From positions 1-46,710 of IMG/VR virus record IMGVR_UViG_3300028765_000021: 46,710 bases of DNA, one strand, 5' to 3'. The DNA is from a virus. Every line of letters begins with the position of its first letter. The first letter of the stretch is position 1. The position numbers and the translations under genes are program-made. The notes under the pieces were generated by a model. The model did not search any database. It had not been told where the DNA came from and saw nothing but the letters and a program-made list of their open reading frames with translations. Shown one piece after another: positions 6,305 through 11,525 of the stretch.

Positions 6305-6622
6305 ATGCCGATTCATCGCAAGACCGGAGACTATTTCCAGTCAACCACAACCGGGGAGACGGTCCGCGCTTTCGTTCCCTTTCCATTGCCGCCCGCCCCG
6401 CCGCTCGAACGTTGCAAGACAGGAAAAACCATGAAAGACATCACCTCTGAGACCCCGCCAGATCCGTTTTACAACCAAACCATCTACCACGAGGAGGCAA
6501 TATGCAAGCGGATGAGATGCAACTGGCAATTTCCTATGCTGACCTCGCGAACTCGCTCACCTTTCGCGATTTACTCAAGTTTCATTCTGGAGAATGTGAG
6601 CGGCTTGAACTCGCTGCCTTAA
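6305..6622 (+). pseudogene. Fragment of a Fic-family N-terminus
   Basis: The first 36 codons encode Gly-Asp-Tyr, Thr-Gly-Glu-Thr-Val-Arg-Ala-Phe-Val-Pro and Pro-Leu-Pro-Pro-Ala-Pro-Pro-Leu-Glu, the distinctive start of Fic/DOC AMP-transferase proteins (Fic_N region). Everything after that, including the catalytic His-Pro-Phe-X-Asp/Glu-Gly-Asn-Gly motif, is missing. The frame runs on without meaning into the next gene. I read it as a remnant of a captured host gene, or a very small protein that kept only the Fic N-arm. Confidence 0.6.
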
Positions 6623-6885
6623 ATGCTCCGGCGACTGACTTTGAGGCCTGCCGTTCGGCGATCATTGCCTGGCAGCAGCAGCGACTCGTTGTGAAAACCC
6701 TTGAGAAGATGCAACTCCAGCAGCAGCGCCTTGGCGCCATGTCGCAAGATGCCCATGAGCGGGATGAAACTCAGATCATCGTGGCGACCTTGAACGCTCT
6801 GGCGCAGATTGGCGCACTGAATGAGGTGCTTGGTATCGCGCGGGATGCAGAAATCAAGGCATCGCAGATTTTAGAAGGCCAATAG
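6502..6885 (+). CDS. Chimera: N-terminus of a small virion gene fused to the portal C-terminus
   Basis: The 127-residue product has two parts. Residues 1-68 match the protein at 44078-44380 (same Met-Gln-X-Asp-Glu-Met-Gln-Leu start, long identical runs). Residues 69-127 match the last 59 residues of the portal almost perfectly. It keeps the portal stop and has a good site (GAGGAG, five to six bases) before ATG 6502. The junction sits at a GAG/GAGAAGATG microhomology present in both parents. The orientation is opposite to the virion genes and the order of the parts is reversed. It could be inert, or it could make a portal-tail mimic. The bases are about as similar to the parents as the two portal alleles are to each other. 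Confidence 0.85.
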   Translation: MQADEMQLAISYADLANSLTFRDLLKFHSGECERLELAALNAPATDFEACRSAIIAWQQQRLVVKTLEKMQLQQQRLGAMSQDAHERDETQIIVATLNALAQIGALNEVLGIARDAEIKASQILEGQ

Positions 6886-6952
6886 TGTACACTTTCTTCG
6901 GTTTGGCCGCGACCACTAGCGCATTTAGTTGATATATTTACGTTTAAATGGT

Positions 6953-6982
6953 GCTTCGAAAGGCTTCGAAGGAGGCTTCGAA
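6953..6982. repeat. Three tandem GCTTCGAA octamers
   Basis: GCTTCGAA occurs at 6953-6960, 6963-6970 and 6975-6982 with 2- and 4-base gaps. The core TTCGAA is palindromic. The last gap contains the GGAG of the ribosome-binding site for ATG 6984. The array might be a protein-binding site or an RNA element controlling that small gene. Confidence 0.7.
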
Positions 6983-6983
6983 C

Positions 6984-7118
6984 ATGGCAGGGGAGATTCA
7001 AAAAGAAACCGCCCCGGCTAAGAGGCGGTCCAGAGAGTTTGCGGGGTGTCGGTTGTTTCGCTATCGGCCAAGAGTCACGAAAACAGTGGAGTGGTTAGAC
7101 GGACCACCCCGCAAATAA
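6984..7118 (+). CDS. 44-residue basic peptide
   Basis: ATG 6984 has AAGGAGG eight to nine bases upstream, one of the best sites in this block. The product is strongly basic (Lys-Arg-Arg-Ser-Arg, Arg-Tyr-Arg-Pro-Arg) and has a single Cys. It could bind nucleic acid. It may equally be a chance frame at the end of the rightward message. Part of its sequence forms an 11-bp inverted repeat (7038-7048 with 7105-7115). Confidence 0.4.
   Translation: MAGEIQKETAPAKRRSREFAGCRLFRYRPRVTKTVEWLDGPPRK
7038..7115. repeat. 11-bp inverted repeat with long loop
   Basis: TTTGCGGGGTG at 7038-7048 is the exact complement of 7105-7115, with 56 bases between. It lies where the rightward small-gene block and the leftward methylase block converge. 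It could be a bidirectional folding element, though neither arm is followed by a T-run. Confidence 0.4.
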
Positions 7119-7624
7119 AGTTTACCACCATTCAGATTCGCCATGCTACACTTTTGTTGCCAAGAGCTTATGAAAACAGTTCCCATGACAATTCGTATCT
7201 CGTCAAGGTTCCCGCTTTCGTGCGCCTGGGCCGCTCTCCGGCATGGTGACTTCCTCCCCGGAGACTCTGGAGCGTACAGGAGCGAGCAGCCAGGTCCAGA
7301 CCGCACAAGCATTGCAGGTTCAATCTCAGGTATAGGGGCCTGAAAGGGATCAGACCGGCATGGCGCCCGGTCGATTGTCTTGGTTTTGAAAGTCTGTTCC
7401 ATCGGGGTGATGGTTTGCCTGGCTCCGGGCTGGTAGTCGATCCAGCAAAGGGCAATACGTCCAGGTCCATTAAGGCATCAACAAAAACAGACGCCATAAG
7501 AACCCAAGAGAGCTGCAAGAACAGCACAGACAATCCCCTAGATGCCGAGGGGAATTGCCCCCGGTGTGTCTTTCCTGTGACCCGCTCCGGGGAATGGAAC
7601 GGCACATTTGGAACCGTTCTGGCC
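7119..7624. other. About 500 bases without a convincing gene
   Basis: Several frames are open here on both strands. A leftward frame (stop at 7168, possible GTG 7605) gives an Arg/Ser/Leu-rich product. Another (7402 to 7061) has stretches that look natural but no start site, and one short leftward peptide has a good ribosome-binding site but only 13 codons. Natural-looking segments switch frame, which suggests a decayed gene downstream of the DUF1064 gene. It also holds the second copy of the 15-bp repeat (7121-7135). Confidence 0.5.
7121..7135. repeat. 15-bp sequence shared with 719-733
   Basis: Second copy of TTTACCACCATTCAG. In the minus-strand frame it again reads Glu-Trp-Trp-stop, but a stop codon lies a few codons upstream, so only a gene end is left. 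Confidence 0.5.
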
Positions 7625-7993
7625 TTAGACTTCTTCGATGGTGATGCCCAACAGGAGAGCGGCAAGACGCTTCTTGAGACGGTAGATGGCCGTCTTGTAT
7701 CCCTTGGCGTCAACCACGTGCGGAGTGCCGTCAAGGTCCACGTAATAGAAGTCTGCCACGTAGACAACCGGCCTGAGCTTCCCGTCTCCGGGCACCAGGG
7801 TAATCCGCATCTGCTCCTGATAGTCTTTGATCTTTCCGGCGCGGGCGAGAGCCTGATAGTTGACCGCCGCTGCCGCCTCATGCTTGGATGCGTAGCCGTT
7901 GGAACGCACGGCGCCATACTTGTTTTCCCGAGCCGGGGAGCCACCCTCGACAAAGGCTGTCCACGCTGCCCGCTCACCCATGCGCTCTCTCAT
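7625..7993 (-). CDS. DUF1064 family protein (nuclease-like fold)
   Basis: The 122-residue product has the DUF1064 marks: Asn-Lys-Tyr-Gly-Ala-Val-Arg, then Tyr-Ala-Ser-Lys-His-Glu-Ala-Ala, a Gly-Lys-Ile-Lys-Asp-Tyr-Gln-Glu-Gln segment, Tyr-Val-Ala-Asp-Phe-Tyr-Tyr, Val-Val-Asp-Ala-Lys-Gly and a Tyr-Arg-Leu-Lys-Lys-Arg-Leu helix. The Asp-Phe-Tyr and Asp-Ala-Lys-Gly pieces resemble a PD-(D/E)XK nuclease core, and the family is often placed near recombination genes. It is coupled to the HNH gene by an ATGA overlap. Whether it cuts DNA here is not shown. Confidence 0.85.
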   Translation of the reverse strand: MRERMGERAAWTAFVEGGSPARENKYGAVRSNGYASKHEAAAAVNYQALARAGKIKDYQEQMRITLVPGDGKLRPVVYVADFYYVDLDGTPHVVDAKGYKTAIYRLKKRLAALLLGITIEEV

Positions 7994-8286
7994 CGCCCCT
8001 CAGTATGGAAGCGCATGTGGCACTCATGGCATCCTGTCTCCACGTTGTCCAGAACGTCCTCACCGCCGGCCCCACGGCTGCGCTTGTGCATCATGTCATA
8101 CTTCCGGGGATGCCAGTCGGGAACCGAGTCGGTGACTGGCCGGCCACAGCAAACGCAGGTCCCACCATCACGCTTGAAGCAGGCTTCCCGTAGTTTGGAG
8201 AGCGCATCGCCCTTGAGCCGGATGATGGTTGGCTTTGGGAACATTCCGCCCCAGGCTGACTTTGTTCGCATCTTGCGGGGGCTCAC
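7990..8286 (-). CDS. HNH endonuclease
   Basis: The 98-residue product carries a compact HNH nuclease: Cys-Val-Cys-Cys near residue 44, the Asp-Met-Met-His-Lys-Arg-Ser-Arg-Gly-Ala-Gly-Gly first catalytic His region, Asp-Asn-Val-Glu-Thr (the N), and Cys-His-Glu-Cys-His-Met-Arg-Phe-His (zinc and last His). Start is GTG 8286, whose GTGA overlaps the methyltransferase stop. A phage HNH beside a methyltransferase may act in packaging, in homing, or as a nuclease from which methylation protects the phage. The operon order makes the last idea attractive, but it is inference. Confidence 0.9.
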   Translation of the reverse strand: MSPRKMRTKSAWGGMFPKPTIIRLKGDALSKLREACFKRDGGTCVCCGRPVTDSVPDWHPRKYDMMHKRSRGAGGEDVLDNVETGCHECHMRFHTEGR

Positions 8287-9170
8287 AGAGAAACCGGATA
8301 GAAGCTATGCGCCAGACAGCTCGATAGCGCCAGTGGGATTTTGGCGATCATGGCGGATGCGGCCTTGCGGGAGTTGGACTTGCTGCCGTGCCGTGCCGCG
8401 CCGTCCTGAAACCACGCATCGCCTTTGCCGTTCTCGCGCATCCCGCCGATACCCGGCTGCTTCACCGCATCGCTCTGGAACGACCCGCCGCTGCCATCTA
8501 AGCGGAAGCCGGGAACCTTCTCTGCATTGGCACCGCGCTCTTTGCTGTCTGCGATTGCAAACCATGAGCCGGTACCGTGCGCGGTGCCATCTGGGTTGCG
8601 CTTCTGCGCCCGAACTGGTGCAATCCCCCGCCCCAGTATCTTCCCCTCCACAATCGCCACCACGCGGTTGTCGACCATGCCCACGTCGCCCCAAAGGTAA
8701 AAGCTGCCATAGTTAGCTTTCGCGCGTCCCACCCACTTCTGCGCCCCGCGAACGTTCTCAATCACCATCGGAATGTAGCGGCCGGCAGCTTCGCAAGCCT
8801 CACGCTGGATGCGGTAGCAGGCATTGAATAGCTCGTTCAACTGCTCGATAGTGCGCGATCCGCGGTAGCCAGCCGAAAACTGGCCCTGCCCCTGTAACGC
8901 TCTCGCGATCTGCTTGCCTCTCTCCCACGGCATCGCCATGTAGCTGTACTCCTGGCACGGCGGCGAGAACACCAGACACGCCGCATCCTTGAGCAGACTG
9001 CCGTGGACCTGGCGCATGTCGCGGAGGATCAGTTCACCGGGATAGCCGCCTGAGCCGTAGTCGTGCGCCTCAATGTCGAAGCCGATACATCGATACCCGG
9101 CCGCGAGGAATCCTTCGCTCCATCCCCCTAAACCGCAGTAACCGTCATAGACAATCGGCGCTTCGCTCAT
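8283..9170 (-). CDS. C5-cytosine DNA methyltransferase
   Basis: Start ATG 9170 has GGAGGGG five bases before it; the frame is open further upstream but the extra part is not protein-like. The 295-residue enzyme shows motif I (Asp-Gly-Tyr-Cys-Gly-Leu-Gly-Gly, 9-16), motif II (Gly-Phe-Asp-Ile-Glu, 30-34), the nucleophile motif Ser-Pro-Pro-Cys-Gln (Cys72) and Ile-Glu-Asn-Val (motif VI, about 138-141). It would transfer methyl from S-adenosylmethionine to C5 of cytosine. The C-terminal third is short and Gly/Lys-rich, so target recognition is not predictable. Likely role: protecting phage DNA from host restriction or from the adjacent HNH nuclease. Confidence 0.9.
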   Translation of the reverse strand: MSEAPIVYDGYCGLGGWSEGFLAAGYRCIGFDIEAHDYGSGGYPGELILRDMRQVHGSLLKDAACLVFSPPCQEYSYMAMPWERGKQIARALQGQGQFSAGYRGSRTIEQLNELFNACYRIQREACEAAGRYIPMVIENVRGAQKWVGRAKANYGSFYLWGDVGMVDNRVVAIVEGKILGRGIAPVRAQKRNPDGTAHGTGSWFAIADSKERGANAEKVPGFRLDGSGGSFQSDAVKQPGIGGMRENGKGDAWFQDGAARHGSKSNSRKAASAMIAKIPLALSSCLAHSFYPVSL

Positions 9171-9208
9171 GCTTTCCCCTCCTTGGTTGCGCCTTACTTC
9201 ATGCCATG

Positions 9209-9526
9209 CTATTCCAAGATCACGGCTGTCACCGGGTATCCACGTCCTTCTTCGGTGCAGTCCATCACGCCCCAGTCCCCGCCCCATGCTTTCGCCTCGG
9301 ATGGACTCATCGGCCTGAAACGCATGTGCTTCACGTCACTCACGGTCAAGCGAATAAGCACGTCTTTCGGAGTGTCAAGTCCGGGCGCAAGTTGAATGTC
9401 AGTGATAAACTTCGCCCTGTCCAGATGGCCATTATCGTAGATGCAACTTTCATCATCGGATGCGTTGTATCCCCACCCTATCTCGCGTATTCCCTTACGA
9501 CTCTTTCGCATCGCTTTCTCGCTCAT
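9209..9526 (-). CDS. Hypothetical protein, 105 residues
   Basis: ATG 9526 has GAGGAGG six bases upstream. The product is a mixed soluble protein with a basic start (Met-Ser-Glu-Lys-Ala-Met-Arg-Lys-Ser-Arg-Lys) and a C-terminal Met-Arg-Phe-Arg-Pro-Met-Ser-Pro then Trp-Gly-Gly-Asp-Trp-Gly stretch. It sits between the repressor-like gene and the methyltransferase. I do not recognise the family. Confidence 0.7.
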   Translation of the reverse strand: MSEKAMRKSRKGIREIGWGYNASDDESCIYDNGHLDRAKFITDIQLAPGLDTPKDVLIRLTVSDVKHMRFRPMSPSEAKAWGGDWGVMDCTEEGRGYPVTAVILE

Positions 9527-9536
9527 GCCGTCCTCC

Positions 9537-9794
9537 TCATGCCTCTCGGTGCTCGTCCTCTACCAGCCCATCGACAAGCTGGATGCCGGTTATCTCGCGG
9601 AACACCTGTTTGAACTTCGGTCCGGGGCTCAACTTCTGATTCGTCATGGCATCGCAATAGGTTCGGGTAATCTCGATGCCGTGCCCCGAAAGCCACCGCT
9701 GGAAGGTGGTTGATGACATGCCGCGCTCAGTGAGCCAGTTTACTAGCACCCGCTGCGCTTCACCGTGAGTGTAGGAACGCCGTTGCTTCTTCAT
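9537..9794 (-). CDS. Helix-turn-helix regulator, repressor-like, predicted leaderless
   Basis: From ATG 9794 the product has 85 residues. It begins Met-Lys-Lys-Gln-Arg-Arg, and residues of about 15-60 fit an XRE-like bundle: Val-Leu-Val-Asn-Trp-Leu-Thr-Glu, Ser-Ser-Thr-Thr-Phe-Gln-Arg-Trp-Leu-Ser, Tyr-Cys-Asp-Ala-Met-Thr-Asn-Gln-Lys-Leu-Ser-Pro, then Phe-Lys-Gln-Val-Phe. It is the first gene of the leftward methylase block and faces the ERF operon across a shared promoter region with one dyad. There is no Shine-Dalgarno, and the -10 box ends six bases before ATG. This is the arrangement of a lysogeny repressor or a Cro-like switch protein, with lambda cI as the known leaderless precedent. Confidence 0.75.
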   Translation of the reverse strand: MKKQRRSYTHGEAQRVLVNWLTERGMSSTTFQRWLSGHGIEITRTYCDAMTNQKLSPGPKFKQVFREITGIQLVDGLVEDEHREA

Positions 9795-9800
9795 GGACCT

Positions 9801-9829
9801 ATATAAACACACCACCAAAATAAAAGCAA
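9801..9829 (-). promoter_or_regulatory. Leftward promoter of the repressor-like gene
   Basis: On the minus strand TTGCTT (9829-9824), 17 bases, TTATAT (9806-9801), then six bases to ATG 9794. The start of transcription should fall on or next to the ATG. The -35 box overlaps the left half of the dyad at 9826-9841. Confidence 0.6.
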
Positions 9830-9841
9830 GAAACTTCTTGC
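9826..9841. promoter_or_regulatory. 16-bp dyad operator between divergent promoters
   Basis: GCAAGAA-AC-TTCTTGC is a perfect 7-bp dyad around two bases. It overlaps both the leftward -35 box (9824-9829) and the rightward -35 box (9838-9843). A dimeric helix-turn-helix protein bound here would block both promoters. The adjacent repressor-like protein is the obvious candidate binder, but this is inference. Confidence 0.75.
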
Positions 9842-9866
9842 AATCCCACGCGGCTCATGTTTTAAT
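9838..9866 (+). promoter_or_regulatory. Rightward promoter of the recombination/replication block
   Basis: TTGCAA (9838-9843), a 17-base spacer and TTTAAT (9861-9866), 22 bases before ATG 9889, which has GGGAG seven bases upstream. It is the only good promoter ahead of the ERF-helicase genes and is overlapped by the dyad at 9826-9841. Confidence 0.7.
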
Positions 9867-9888
9867 CCGTAAAGAAGGGAGTTCGGCA

Positions 9889-10170
9889 ATGAAGTTTATC
9901 AAGGATGATGGAACAATCGAAGAGGGTACGCCGCTCACAGACAACACCGCAAAGCTGCGGGATGAGTTGGAGGCGTATCTGCATACGGTGGTGTGCTTCA
10001 ACATCTACCACGGCCCCTACGGCAGGAAGAAGTGTGCGATGGCGGCAAAATTCCTCGCCCTCACCGTCAACAACAATCAGGACGATCCGGGAGACTACGC
10101 CTTTGCCGTCGAAGCGGAGAACTTGCGGCTGAACCCGCCACCGGAGACGATCGACGATCAAGACTCCTGA
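9889..10170 (+). CDS. Hypothetical protein, first gene of the ERF block
   Basis: Starting at ATG 9889 the product has 93 residues. It is acidic, with an N-terminal Lys-Asp-Asp-Gly-Thr-Ile-Glu-Glu-Gly stretch, a helix Leu-Arg-Asp-Glu-Leu-Glu-Ala-Tyr-Leu, Tyr-Gly-Arg-Lys-Lys-Cys and a Pro/Asp-rich tail. The frame is open to 9793, but that part overlaps the promoters. As the first gene from the switch promoter it holds the position of a Cro-like or early regulatory gene, yet no DNA-binding fold is visible. Confidence 0.75.
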   Translation: MKFIKDDGTIEEGTPLTDNTAKLRDELEAYLHTVVCFNIYHGPYGRKKCAMAAKFLALTVNNNQDDPGDYAFAVEAENLRLNPPPETIDDQDS

Positions 10171-10177
10171 AACTGCC

Positions 10178-10195
10178 GGCGTGGACGTTCACGCC
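10178..10195 (+). terminator. Weak hairpin after the first gene of the ERF block
   Basis: GGCGTG and CACGCC pair around a 6-base loop, eight bases after the stop at 10170. No T-run follows, so at best it is an attenuator or RNA processing point in the 136-base gap before the ERF gene, where I see no other feature. Confidence 0.3.
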
Positions 10196-10306
10196 TAACC
10201 ACATTCCCGCCCCCGTAAAGGTGGAAGCCTAGCTTGGAACGTAGCGGAGACCGGCTCCTTGCACAAGTCACTGGGCAGGCGGGATTCACTTCAAGAGGGG
10301 AAACAC

Positions 10307-11272
10307 ATGAGCACAGATTTGGTAACTCTTCAACCGGAGCGCGACATAACTCCGATGGACATGCTTCGGATCGCCTTGACCCAAGGCGCAGACATCGACA
10401 AACTCCAGCAGCTTATGGAGTTCAAAGAGCGGTGGGAAGCGAACGAGGCTCGCAAGGAGTTCGACAACGCGATGGCCGAATTCAAGTCAACCGTTCTCAG
10501 GATCGCCAAGAATCAAACGGCGAAGTTTGAGACACAGAAGGGCACGACTCAGTACGCCTACGCGACACTGGACAACGTGAACGCAACCATCATCCCAGCA
10601 TTGAGCGCAGTTGGCATTAACCATCGGTGGAAGGTCGAGCAGAATGCCACCGAAATATGTGTCACCTGCGTCCTCAAGCACCGGAAGGGTCACAGTGAAG
10701 AAACCACCCTCCGGTCATTGGCTGACAGTTCCGGTGGAAAGAATGCTATCCAGTCCATCGGGTCGGCAGTCACATACCTCGAACGTTACACGCTGCTTGC
10801 CGCCACAGGCATGGCTGTAGGCGGAACAGACGATGATGGGAACAACTCAAGCCCTCACCCTCAAGCCGTCACCCCTGCGTCGGTCATGCCGAAAGTGCAG
10901 CCTCCGGCTAGTGCAATATCGCACGACGACTCCGAGCCCGTAATTACGCCCCGCAGTCGCAAGGGTGCTCAACCCTCCACCCAAGCCCCATCGACGCAGC
11001 CAGCAGACTCCCAGGGCCCGGAGCAAAACCTTTCCGGTGTCTTTCCCGAGGGCGAGGTCCTGCAACCTGGGAAGTTTGAACTTCCCATCAGCAAGCCGCA
11101 ATCGAATCGCTACTTCGCCATCATGAAGTCAGTATCGGTTACGGATGAGCAGTCGGCTCGGCAGTTGGCAAGTCTCGGCTGGAATGGAAGCCGGGATGAG
11201 ATGCCGAAGCGGATTTACAACCAGGCAATCGATCTGCTCGATCCTGAATTTCGCTTTCACCAAAACAAGTAA
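10307..11272 (+). CDS. ERF-family single-strand annealing protein
   Basis: ATG 10307 follows GAGGGG by six bases; an in-frame ATG at 10259 lacks a site. In the 321-residue product the first 190 residues fit the ERF superfamily: a helical Gln-Gln-Leu-Met-Glu-Phe-Lys-Glu-Arg-Trp start, a Tyr-Ala-Tyr-Ala-Thr-Leu-Asp-Asn-Val core, then Ile-Gln-Ser-Ile-Gly-Ser-Ala-Val-Thr-Tyr-Leu-Glu-Arg-Tyr. The middle (about 200-260) is Pro/Ser/Gln-rich and disordered, and a short C-terminal helical domain follows. ERF proteins anneal single strands during phage recombination, working with the exonuclease encoded three genes downstream. Confidence 0.92.
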   Translation: MSTDLVTLQPERDITPMDMLRIALTQGADIDKLQQLMEFKERWEANEARKEFDNAMAEFKSTVLRIAKNQTAKFETQKGTTQYAYATLDNVNATIIPALSAVGINHRWKVEQNATEICVTCVLKHRKGHSEETTLRSLADSSGGKNAIQSIGSAVTYLERYTLLAATGMAVGGTDDDGNNSSPHPQAVTPASVMPKVQPPASAISHDDSEPVITPRSRKGAQPSTQAPSTQPADSQGPEQNLSGVFPEGEVLQPGKFELPISKPQSNRYFAIMKSVSVTDEQSARQLASLGWNGSRDEMPKRIYNQAIDLLDPEFRFHQNK

Positions 11273-11286
11273 AGGAAAATCCGGCA

Positions 11287-11520
11287 ATGAAATACAAGGC
11301 AGTTGAATCTTCGCAGATTGAGGCCGTGGCACACGACCCCGAAACCAACACGCTTGGCATCCGGTTCAAGTCCAAGAAGGGACCGTCCGAGTACCACTAC
11401 CAGAACGTCTCAGACAAGCTCCACGAGGGGCTGGTGGGCGCGGTCAGCGTCGGCCAATTCTTCGCTGAGCATATCAAGAACGATCCAGTCAGCTTTCCGT
11501 TTACCAAGGTTCCATTCTGA
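11287..11520 (+). CDS. KTSC-domain protein
   Basis: The 77-residue product is one KTSC domain: a Glu-Ser-Ser-Gln-Ile start, Thr-Leu-Gly-Ile-Arg-Phe strand, Tyr-His-Tyr-Gln-Asn-Val-Ser, and Ala-Val-Ser-Val-Gly-Gln-Phe-Phe. This family is common in phages, sometimes fused to lysyl-tRNA synthetase, and of unclear activity. It lies between ERF and a second KTSC domain. GGAAAATCCGGCA precedes ATG 11287. Confidence 0.9.
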   Translation: MKYKAVESSQIEAVAHDPETNTLGIRFKSKKGPSEYHYQNVSDKLHEGLVGAVSVGQFFAEHIKNDPVSFPFTKVPF

Positions 11521-11525
11521 GGCAG

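Noticed and set aside
7168-7977. 269-codon leftward open frame
   Set aside because: Its first two thirds are a shifted reading of the DUF1064 gene. The last third might hold something but has no start site I trust.
7415-8716. 433-codon rightward open frame
   Set aside because: It lies antisense to the DUF1064, HNH and methyltransferase genes, which have clear family motifs; the product is Ser/Arg/Pro-rich noise of GC-rich DNA.
10234-10530. 98-codon rightward frame before the ERF gene
   Set aside because: Shifted reading overlapping the ERF start; no ribosome site and no protein-like features.
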